NCBI GenBank assembly: GCA_947471695.1
Contig: CANIWY010000013.1
Location: forward strand, 1 to 19,485
Direction of reading: 5' to 3'
DNA: 19,485 nucleotides
From: Nitrosomonadaceae bacterium
GTDB lineage: Bacteria; Pseudomonadota; Gammaproteobacteria; Burkholderiales; Nitrosomonadaceae
Shown: piece by piece, positions 7,748 through 13,838 of the stretch
Layout: each line of letters starts with the position of its first letter
How positions within the stretch are numbered: position 1 is the stretch's first letter
Notes under the pieces: generated by a model
Seen by the model: only the letters and a program-made list of their open reading frames with translations
Databases searched by the model: none
What the model was told of the DNA's origin: nothing
Position numbers and translations under genes: made by a program

Positions 7748-9082
7748 ATGCAAAGCATGCCCATCCTCACCAGCAACCCCTCACCCAATACTCCTCCAAT
7801 GAATGGGCCGATGAATGAATCGTCAGGATCTGGAGAGTTCAGTAAGATGCTGGCACGGGATCTGGCGAGCAGAAAGCAGCAACACGATAATGACACTAAA
7901 AACTCAAGCTCAGTTACCAAGGCTCCTGATGCCGCGGCAAAGAGTCCGTCCCCAAGTGCTAAGGGTGCAGATGCCGAGGTGAAGAATTCATCCTCAATCA
8001 CCAAGGTCACAGATACCGACGAGAAGGCCGTTGATGCGACCACCACTCAGATTCCAGTTGATCATGGTCCGCCCCCTCAGTCTCTGACTCAGGACATCTC
8101 GAGACTCCTCCTGACCGTACAGACACCCTTAACCCAGGATCCCGCTGCGAACACGCTACTGGCTCAGAGTTCAAGCACTCAGACAGGAGAAATGACCGTA
8201 CAACCACCCTTAACCCAGGATCCCGCTGCGAACGCGCTACTGGCACAGAGTTCAGGCACTCAGACAGGGGAAATGACCGCAGGATTAATGCAAAAAATGG
8301 GTCAGGAGATCTCTGGCAAAGTTACAAATGAGTCCATCACACCCATCCAAACCGGGAATGTCTCTCGTCATAACCCGCTCCAGTCTTTACAAGACTCAGC
8401 AAGATCGGCGATTGGTGCGGGTAGATCAGACCTCGAAACGGGCAAGACGGCGAATATTGCCGCGGATGAGAAAATTCTGCCGCAAGGGTCTTCCAATGAC
8501 AAGAATATCCGTTCGTTCTCACAGGTGATGAGTCAAGACTCAGCCATCCAGACCTCATCGAACACACCCTCATCCTCATCAGGGGTCTCGTTACTTAACA
8601 CCATCAATTCAGCAACACCCAATGCCCCCCCTACTGAACAGAGTCTAAGGCTTGAACCCCGGGTAGGAACACCTGCATGGGACGGCGCGCTTGCTCAGAA
8701 GGTGACCTGGATGTCGAACCAGCAGATGCAGGTCGCTCAGTTGCAACTCAATCCACCGGACTTGGGTCCGATGGAGGTGACCCTCACAGTCGGAACAGGT
8801 CCTGGTGCCGAGACCAGTATCGAGTTCACGTCACCTCACCTGGCGGTACGAGAAGCTCTTCAATCAACACTACCGCAACTTCGCGAAATGATGGAGGGTA
8901 GCGGGATTTCTTTAGGGAGCACCACCGTCAGTGCAGAATCATTCCAGCAGCAATCCCAGTCTGGACGCCAGGATAACCCCTCTTCAAGATCATCGGACAA
9001 TCTGTCCCAAAATAGTTCTGAGATGGCCTCCCGATCGACCACCATGCGGTCCCATGATGGGATGGTGGACACCTTTGCATAA
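7748..9082 (+). CDS. fliK: Flagellar hook-length control protein FliK
   Basis: Secreted molecular ruler that measures the hook and switches the export gate to filament-type substrates through FlhB. It has 444 residues. The first ~300 are a low-complexity, Ser/Thr/Gln/Asp-rich region. The conserved C-terminal Flg_hook domain follows at about 309-398: WDGALAQKVTWM, VAQLQLNPPDLGPMEVTL, then LREMMEGSGI. A Gln/Ser-rich tail ends the protein. The variable region contains a 27-residue tandem duplication (124-150 and 151-177) and a degenerate NSSS-V/I-TK repeat (52-58 and 80-86). No cysteine occurs, as usual for exported flagellar proteins. The gene has its own sigma-54 promoter and AAGGAA 5 bases before the ATG. 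Confidence 0.95.
   Translation: MQSMPILTSNPSPNTPPMNGPMNESSGSGEFSKMLARDLASRKQQHDNDTKNSSSVTKAPDAAAKSPSPSAKGADAEVKNSSSITKVTDTDEKAVDATTTQIPVDHGPPPQSLTQDISRLLLTVQTPLTQDPAANTLLAQSSSTQTGEMTVQPPLTQDPAANALLAQSSGTQTGEMTAGLMQKMGQEISGKVTNESITPIQTGNVSRHNPLQSLQDSARSAIGAGRSDLETGKTANIAADEKILPQGSSNDKNIRSFSQVMSQDSAIQTSSNTPSSSSGVSLLNTINSATPNAPPTEQSLRLEPRVGTPAWDGALAQKVTWMSNQQMQVAQLQLNPPDLGPMEVTLTVGTGPGAETSIEFTSPHLAVREALQSTLPQLREMMEGSGISLGSTTVSAESFQQQSQSGRQDNPSSRSSDNLSQNSSEMASRSTTMRSHDGMVDTFA
8113..8274 (+). repeat. 81-bp tandem duplication inside fliK
   Basis: Two adjacent 81-base units (8113-8193 and 8194-8274) differ at 6 positions by my count (about 93% identical). The unit is exactly 27 codons, so the frame is kept. 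It lies in the ruler region of FliK and encodes copies that share LTQDPAAN and LLAQSS. Confidence 0.95.
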
Positions 9083-9090
9083 CCCCAACG

Positions 9091-9152
9091 GAGGACTGAT
9101 CAGACTGAGTGGGGGTCCCCCATGGACTCATCATCCCCTGTCTTGAGTCCTC
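9091..9152 (+). promoter_or_regulatory. Nested, mutually exclusive inverted repeats after fliK
   Basis: In the 207-base fliK-fliL gap, GGACTCA (9124-9130) pairs perfectly with TGAGTCC (9144-9150). Alternatively, GAGGACT (9091-9097) pairs with AGTCCTC (9146-9152), while TGAGT (9106-9110) pairs with ACTCA (9126-9130) around the palindrome TGGGGGTCCCCCA (9110-9122). The two folds cannot form together. The downstream tract TCTTAAAT is too poor in T for a standard terminator. It could be a weak terminator or a processing/attenuation site separating fliK from fliLMNOPQR. Function is inferred only from pairing. Confidence 0.4.
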
Positions 9153-9289
9153 TTAAATGGCCGCAATTAAGATCAGAATAAAGAATGAACATATTTAGAA
9201 TCGGAAGATGACGGGCTTTCACCTGTCTATTCAGTGCATGGCAAGACAACTATTTTCAGCATAATCCAAGAATCCAGTAAGGAGTAATC

Positions 9290-9778
9290 ATGGCCAAAAG
9301 AGACGATGATGATGACGATAAAAAACCAGAACCCAAGAAGAAGGGGAAATTAGTCCCCATCCTGATCGCGGTATTAGTCCTCGGTGCCGGTGGTGGGGGT
9401 GCTGCTTGGTACATGAAGAAGGACTCTGGATCCGATGCTGAGGAAAGCGCTCCCAAGGAGAAGCATTCCTCATTTATCAATATGGAACCCTTTACAGTGA
9501 ATCTGGCGGTTGAGACTGAGGACCAGGTCCTTCAGGTCGGACTGACCATGAAGGTCACCTCATCCACCACGGCAGAATCATTGAAGGGATATATGCCCGA
9601 GATTCGCAGCAAGATACTGTTACTTCTGTCAGACAAGAAAGGGTCCGAGATCAATACCAGCGAGGGTAAGCAGCAACTCAGGACAGAGCTTCTGAAAACG
9701 ATCAAGGAGACGATCACGAGCCCACGGGTTGAGCAGGAGATTACAGAAGTCTTATTCACCTCGTTCGTCATTCAATAG
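9290..9778 (+). CDS. fliL: Flagellar basal-body protein FliL
   Basis: Single-pass inner-membrane protein that rings the stator units near the MS ring and supports torque or stator activation. The 162 residues are the typical length. The short cytoplasmic N-terminus is strikingly charged, with six aspartates (5-10) followed by lysines, then a transmembrane helix at about 21-41. The periplasmic stomatin-like domain includes FINMEPFTVNLA and LQVGLTMKV, then the conserved end with ITEVLFTSFVIQ. AAGGAG lies 5 bases before the ATG. fliM begins 6 bases after the stop. The only promoter-like match upstream is a weak GG-N10-GC pair at 9203-9216. Confidence 0.96.
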   Translation: MAKRDDDDDDKKPEPKKKGKLVPILIAVLVLGAGGGGAAWYMKKDSGSDAEESAPKEKHSSFINMEPFTVNLAVETEDQVLQVGLTMKVTSSTTAESLKGYMPEIRSKILLLLSDKKGSEINTSEGKQQLRTELLKTIKETITSPRVEQEITEVLFTSFVIQ

Positions 9779-9784
9779 CCAGAC

Positions 9785-10777
9785 GTGGATAAAGATTTTC
9801 TCTCCCAGGACGAGGTCGATGCCCTACTCAAGGGCGTCTCGGATGAGGCTCTCGAGCCTGTCGAGGCCGATGCTAATGAAACGAACGGAGAGGCACGTCC
9901 CTACAATCTAGCCAGTCAGGAGAGGATTGTACGAGGCCGGATGCCGACCCTGGAAAGCATCAACGATCGTTTCGTGAGATTGCTCCGTGTCGGTCTATTT
10001 AACTTTATCAGACGTTCAGCAGAAGTGACTGTTGGACCCCCCAGAGTGATTAAGTATGGAGAGTTTATACGCGCACTGACCATGCCGAGCAACCTGAATA
10101 TTGTGCAGATCAAGCCACTCCGTGGGACAGCAATGATCGTGATCGATCCTCACCTGATATTCCAGGTCGTGGATATCTCTTTTGGGGGGGAAGGCCGTCC
10201 CCATGCCATGATCGAGGGGAGGGAGTTCACAGCGACCGAGGCCCGTATCGTGCAAAATATTCTGAGCGTGATCTTTGCCGATTACGAAAAGGCCTGGCAG
10301 CCGATCTACCCGATCAATGTTGAATTTGTACGATCCGAAATTAATGCCCGATTCGCAAGCATCGCGGGCCCGAACGAGGTTGTGGTGGCAACCACATTCA
10401 GTATCGCACTCGGGTCCAACGTATCCGGGGAATTTCATATCTGTCTACCCTACACCATGATACAACCGATCAGGGATCTCCTTTACAGCAGCCTTCAGGG
10501 GGACCAGACCGAGATCGATGGTCTGTGGGTTCGTTTGCTGAGAAAGCAGGTCCAACTGGCTGAGGTTGATCTCATTGCCAATCTCGGTGAGACTCCTGTC
10601 ACACTCCGTCAGATCATGAAGATGCAGAAGGGGGATATCGTCCCTCTAGACATTCCAGAGGCGATTGTGGCAAAGGTCGACGGTGTCCCGGTACTCGAGT
10701 GCAAGTACGGCATCTCAAATGGTCAGTACGCTCTTAAGGTGGGTAAGGTCTTTACCCCAGATCTAGATAATATCTAA
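9785..10777 (+). CDS. fliM: Flagellar motor switch protein FliM
   Basis: C-ring protein that binds phosphorylated CheY and sets rotation direction. The 330 residues include the N-terminal CheY-binding motif LSQDEVDALL (6-15), the CheC-like middle domain with GGEG (134-137), and a C-terminal SpoA domain (about 245-320) that pairs with FliN. The start is GTG at 9785. It must be, because an in-frame TAG lies only three codons upstream and the GTG opens exactly at the family's N-terminus. No Shine-Dalgarno is visible. With a 6-base gap after fliL, translation is probably coupled. An intact CheY site implies that chemotaxis genes exist elsewhere. Confidence 0.97.
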   Translation: MDKDFLSQDEVDALLKGVSDEALEPVEADANETNGEARPYNLASQERIVRGRMPTLESINDRFVRLLRVGLFNFIRRSAEVTVGPPRVIKYGEFIRALTMPSNLNIVQIKPLRGTAMIVIDPHLIFQVVDISFGGEGRPHAMIEGREFTATEARIVQNILSVIFADYEKAWQPIYPINVEFVRSEINARFASIAGPNEVVVATTFSIALGSNVSGEFHICLPYTMIQPIRDLLYSSLQGDQTEIDGLWVRLLRKQVQLAEVDLIANLGETPVTLRQIMKMQKGDIVPLDIPEAIVAKVDGVPVLECKYGISNGQYALKVGKVFTPDLDNI

Positions 10778-10793
10778 TTCGAAGGAGATCATC

Positions 10794-11252
10794 ATGTCAG
10801 AAACAACAAACGAGGGAATGACCGATACCGATGACTGGGGATCAGCCGAGGCTCAGCCCAATCCGGGTCAGAGCTCGAGTCAGAGCCCGGATCCCATCCC
10901 GAGCACACCCGATCTCGCGACGGCTGCTCAGAGGACTTCACCCCCCGTATTTCAAGAGCTATCCAGCAGCAATCCGAATACCCATATCAATGACGATCTC
11001 GACATGATCCTGGACATCCCTGTTCAGATCACCGTCGAACTAGGGCGAACACGAATCGCCATCAAGAACTTGCTCCAACTGGCTCAAGGGTCGGTGGTCG
11101 AGCTTGATGGAATGGCCGGTGAGCCGATGGATGTTCTGGTGAATGGATGCCTCATCGCTCAGGGAGAAGTGGTGGTCGTGAATGAACGTTTCGGTGTCCG
11201 ACTGACCGATATCATTACCCCCTCAGAACGTATCCGTAAACTTAACCGCTAG
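10794..11252 (+). CDS. fliN: Flagellar motor switch protein FliN
   Basis: Forms the base of the C-ring and docks FliH for substrate delivery. It has 152 residues. The conserved SpoA domain occupies about 66-150, beginning DDLDMILDIPVQITVELGRT, with VLVNGCLIAQGEVVVV and FGVRLTDII. A ~65-residue N-terminal extension is disordered and rich in Ser, Pro, Asp, Thr and Gln; its length varies in FliN proteins. The ribosome site AAGGAGAT (10782-10789) is a near-perfect match 4 bases from the ATG, the strongest in this operon. This is consistent with the high FliN copy number needed per C-ring. Confidence 0.97.
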   Translation: MSETTNEGMTDTDDWGSAEAQPNPGQSSSQSPDPIPSTPDLATAAQRTSPPVFQELSSSNPNTHINDDLDMILDIPVQITVELGRTRIAIKNLLQLAQGSVVELDGMAGEPMDVLVNGCLIAQGEVVVVNERFGVRLTDIITPSERIRKLNR

Positions 11253-11262
11253 AAGTCTTACC

Positions 11263-11712
11263 ATGCTAAAACGTTTTTCAATGATGTGCGCCCTCATCTT
11301 GGCGAGCTTTCCCCTCCATGCACAGACAGAACCCCAAAGGCCCCCCTATGCCCCCCCCTCAACCCTCTTACCAGAGGGCGGGATGCTTCAGATGATGGTC
11401 GGACTCTTGCTGGTTCTGGCAGTAATCGTTGCGGCCGCGTGGTTGCTCAAGAGGTTCGCTTTAAATCATGGAACCCCAAACGGAAATATCAAGGTCATCG
11501 CAGGTGCTGCGGTCGGTCAGAGGGAGCGTGTGGTCTTAGTCGAGGTGAATGGAACGTGGTTAGTTCTGGGGGTAGCTCCGGGACAGGTTCGTACACTTCA
11601 TACCATGCCCAAGGGTCATTCAGAGCAGCATGAGGAGATCACTCCCAGCACCCCTCGGAGGGGATTCCAGGATTGGCTTCAGCAGATGACGGATAAACGT
11701 AATGCAGGTTAA
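11263..11712 (+). CDS. fliO: Flagellar export-gate assembly protein FliO
   Basis: Membrane protein that stabilises FliP and helps assemble the FliP ring of the export gate. The 149 residues start with a probable signal peptide (1-20, cleavage after LHA). A short proline-rich periplasmic segment, one transmembrane helix (about 42-62, ending WLLKRF) and a cytoplasmic FliO domain follow, with IKVIAGAAVGQRERVVLVEVNGTW... ending in LVLGVAPGQV. This is the standard FliO layout. It starts 10 bases after fliN with only a weak AGAAG ahead. Its end overlaps the upstream-extended fliP frame. Sequence conservation of the family is low, but position between fliN and fliP makes the call secure. Confidence 0.94.
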   Translation: MLKRFSMMCALILASFPLHAQTEPQRPPYAPPSTLLPEGGMLQMMVGLLLVLAVIVAAAWLLKRFALNHGTPNGNIKVIAGAAVGQRERVVLVEVNGTWLVLGVAPGQVRTLHTMPKGHSEQHEEITPSTPRRGFQDWLQQMTDKRNAG

Positions 11713-11752
11713 ACGGATCCCATCTCCCCACTCTCAAACCCTGACCCAGGTC

Positions 11753-12508
11753 ATGACTCCCAGAAAAAAATTCTTTCTCACACTGATCGGTTTGGCGGGC
11801 TGTATCGCGTTACCCGTCTTCGCTCAAAGTTCTGGATTATCGAGCATCACCAGCACACCTGCACCCGGTGGCGGACAGACCTATACCTTAAGCGTCCAGA
11901 CCCTCCTGATGCTGACATCGCTGACCTTCCTACCAGCGATCATACTCATGATGACAAGCTTTACACGGATCATCATTGTTCTGTCTCTACTCCGTCAGGC
12001 ACTGGGGACACAGTCATCCCCCCCAAACCAAGTACTGCTCGGACTGGCTCTATTCTTAACCTTCTTTGTGATGTCACCGGTCTTAGACAAGATCAATACC
12101 GATGCCTATCAGCCCTTCTCAGAAAATAAGATGAATTTATCTCAGGCACTTGATAAGGGGAGCGTCCCACTCAAGGCATTCATGTTAAAGCAGACACGTG
12201 AATCTGATCTGGCGCTATTCGTCAAGATATCCAATACTGAGCAGCTCTACAGCCCGGAAGAAGTTCCGATGAGGATACTGGTTCCGGCCTATGTCACTAG
12301 CGAATTAAAGACCGCCTTTCAGATTGGCTTTATGGTCTTCATCCCCTTCCTCATTATCGATATTGTGGTTGCGAGTGTGCTCATGTCTATGGGTATGATG
12401 ATGCTATCTCCGGTCATCATCTCTCTCCCATTCAAGTTGATGCTGTTCGTGCTTGTGGATGGTTGGGCACTCCTGATTAATTCACTGGTACAGAGCTTCT
12501 ACGTATGA
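11753..12508 (+). CDS. fliP: Flagellar export-gate protein FliP
   Basis: Core of the type III export gate; five FliP subunits with FliQ and FliR form the helical pore. From ATG 11753 the product is 251 residues, close to the usual 245. It starts with a clear signal peptide (MTPRKK, hydrophobic stretch, PVFA at 21-24), a distinctive FliP feature. The frame also contains ATG 11702, which overlaps the fliO end, but that would put 17 polar residues before the signal peptide and lacks a better ribosome site. Conserved motifs include SFTRIIIVLSLLRQALGTQ, PPNQVLLGLALFLTFF and, near the end, GMMMLSP followed by LPFKLMLFVLVDGW. The stop overlaps the fliQ start as ATGA. Confidence 0.96.
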   Translation: MTPRKKFFLTLIGLAGCIALPVFAQSSGLSSITSTPAPGGGQTYTLSVQTLLMLTSLTFLPAIILMMTSFTRIIIVLSLLRQALGTQSSPPNQVLLGLALFLTFFVMSPVLDKINTDAYQPFSENKMNLSQALDKGSVPLKAFMLKQTRESDLALFVKISNTEQLYSPEEVPMRILVPAYVTSELKTAFQIGFMVFIPFLIIDIVVASVLMSMGMMMLSPVIISLPFKLMLFVLVDGWALLINSLVQSFYV

Positions 12509-12774
12509 ACCCAGAAAGTGTAATGACCATCGGCCAGCAGGCGCTGGAGATCACAATGATGGTCTCAGCACCGATGCTACTAACCGCACTTGGGGTTGGG
12601 CTGATGGTCAGTATCTTTCAGGCAGCAACCCAGATCAATGAAATGACCCTCTCATTCATCCCAAAGTTATTCTCGATGTTGCTGATGATGGTTGTAGCAG
12701 GCCCTTGGATGCTGAACTTGATGATGGACTATATGAGACGTCTATTCACCAACATCCCCTGGATGTTGGGATAG
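12505..12774 (+). CDS. fliQ: Flagellar export-gate protein FliQ
   Basis: Small gate subunit of 89 residues, the standard length, forming two membrane-embedded helices that wrap the FliP/FliR core. Helix 1 is around residues 16-38 and helix 2 around 50-72. The family-typical stretch GLMVSIFQAATQINEMTLSFIPK joins them. ATGA overlap with fliP gives coupling. The gap to fliR is unusually large (127 bases). Confidence 0.97.
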   Translation: MNPESVMTIGQQALEITMMVSAPMLLTALGVGLMVSIFQAATQINEMTLSFIPKLFSMLLMMVVAGPWMLNLMMDYMRRLFTNIPWMLG

Positions 12775-12816
12775 AAAATCTCCACTCCTCTGCCTGACCG
12801 ATCTCACTCAAGGGGC

Positions 12817-12833
12817 AGCTCCCATCAGGAGCT
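12817..12833 (+). other. Small perfect hairpin in fliQ-fliR gap
   Basis: AGCTCC (12817-12822) and GGAGCT (12828-12833) form a 6-bp stem with a 5-base loop. No T-run follows, so it does not look like a terminator. It may influence translation or stability of the fliR segment, or be chance. Confidence 0.3.
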
Positions 12834-12901
12834 TGATCCGGTCAAAAATAGCATCAGATCACCAATACCGACCCCTCCCATACCCCTATAATAATTCGTC
12901 C

Positions 12902-13696
12902 ATGATCAGCATCACCACCGCCGAATTTAATACCCTCATTGCGGCCTTCTTGTGGCCACTGACCCGGATACTGGCATTGGTTGCGACAGCACCGATTCTA
13001 GGCAATCCAGGTATTCCTAAGAAAGTGAAGTTGGGGCTGGCTCTGATGATCACACTGGCTGTTGCCCCAAACCTGGGAGAGATGCCCGCAGTTGACCCAA
13101 ACTCACTTTCAGGACTCTTAATACTGGGACAACAGGTCGTGATCGGCATTGCGATGGGTCTGACCATCCGGATCATCTTCGTTGCAATCGAGATGGCGGG
13201 TGAACTGATTGGGCTACAGATGGGCCTGGGGTTTGCAACCTTCTTTAATCCTCAGACCAAGGGATTCACGCCTGTCATCGGGCAATTCTTAGGGATACTG
13301 GCAGCACTCATCTTCCTCGCACTGAATGGTCATTTACAGATTATTGCGGTACTGGCAGAGAGTTTTAGCACCCTCCCCGTAAGTGCTGAGCCATTAGCTG
13401 CGAATGGATTTAAGGTCTTCGTTGACATGGGGAGTAAGATCTTTGCGGCGGGGCTGCTGCTATCCCTTCCACCGATGGCGGCACTCCTCATGACCAACTT
13501 AACGCTCGGAATCTTGACGCGTGCAGCACCACAGCTGAATATCTTTGCGGTGGGCTTTCCAATCACACTCGCCATCGGCATGGTGACACTGGCATTATCA
13601 CTCCCCTACTTTGCACCGGTCATGGAGCGACTTTTCATAGAAGGTCTTCAGATGATGTTGCACGTTGCCGGTCAGTTTCGAGCTGCCCCTCCCTAG
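12902..13696 (+). CDS. fliR: Flagellar export-gate protein FliR
   Basis: Completes the FliP5-FliQ4-FliR1 export-gate core. From ATG 12902 it is 264 residues with multiple hydrophobic helices, as expected. The N-terminus MISITTAEFNTLIAAFLWPLTRILALV fits the family closely (shown here in part). LGFATFFNPQT and a PPMAALLMTNLTLGILTRAAPQLNIF-type loop near the C-terminal half are diagnostic. The frame is open upstream to TTG 12833, but those 23 residues look non-conserved. No Shine-Dalgarno is visible before 12902, unlike most neighbours. It is the last recognised gene of the fliL-R segment; flhB is not fused or adjacent here. Confidence 0.95.
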   Translation: MISITTAEFNTLIAAFLWPLTRILALVATAPILGNPGIPKKVKLGLALMITLAVAPNLGEMPAVDPNSLSGLLILGQQVVIGIAMGLTIRIIFVAIEMAGELIGLQMGLGFATFFNPQTKGFTPVIGQFLGILAALIFLALNGHLQIIAVLAESFSTLPVSAEPLAANGFKVFVDMGSKIFAAGLLLSLPPMAALLMTNLTLGILTRAAPQLNIFAVGFPITLAIGMVTLALSLPYFAPVMERLFIEGLQMMLHVAGQFRAAPP

Positions 13697-13712
13697 CCGG
13701 GTGATCGGCCAT

Positions 13713-13737
13713 CCAGAGAATTACCCCCCTTTTCTGG
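13713..13737 (+). terminator. Possible hairpin terminator after fliR
   Basis: CCAGAGAA (13713-13720) pairs with TTTTCTGG (13730-13737) through 8 positions, one of them G-U, around a 9-base loop. No run of T follows on the plus strand, so a classic intrinsic terminator is not supported. It lies 16 bases after the fliR stop, where the export-gate operon would be expected to end. Confidence 0.3.
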
Positions 13738-13838
13738 CTCTATTCGGGTCATGCTTGATTCCTCAGAATGATACTGTTGACCTGTAAAAACCGGTCCAAC
13801 AGGGTCGGCCATTATTTCTAAGGAAGACAGAAACTGCT

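Noticed and set aside
9203..9216. GG-N10-GC pair upstream of fliL, considered as a third sigma-54 promoter
   Set aside because: Only the invariant dinucleotides match. The flanking bases (CGGAAGA and GGGCT) are far from consensus, unlike the two accepted promoters.
10016..10438. Minus-strand frame of 140 codons opposite fliM
   Set aside because: Shadow of FliM codons; no independent support.
13697..13838. Search for sigma-54 or sigma-28 promoter before the repeat gene
   Set aside because: No GG-N10-GC pair with the correct offset was found. The TAAA and GCCATTAT elements are at the wrong spacing for sigma-28, so no promoter is called.
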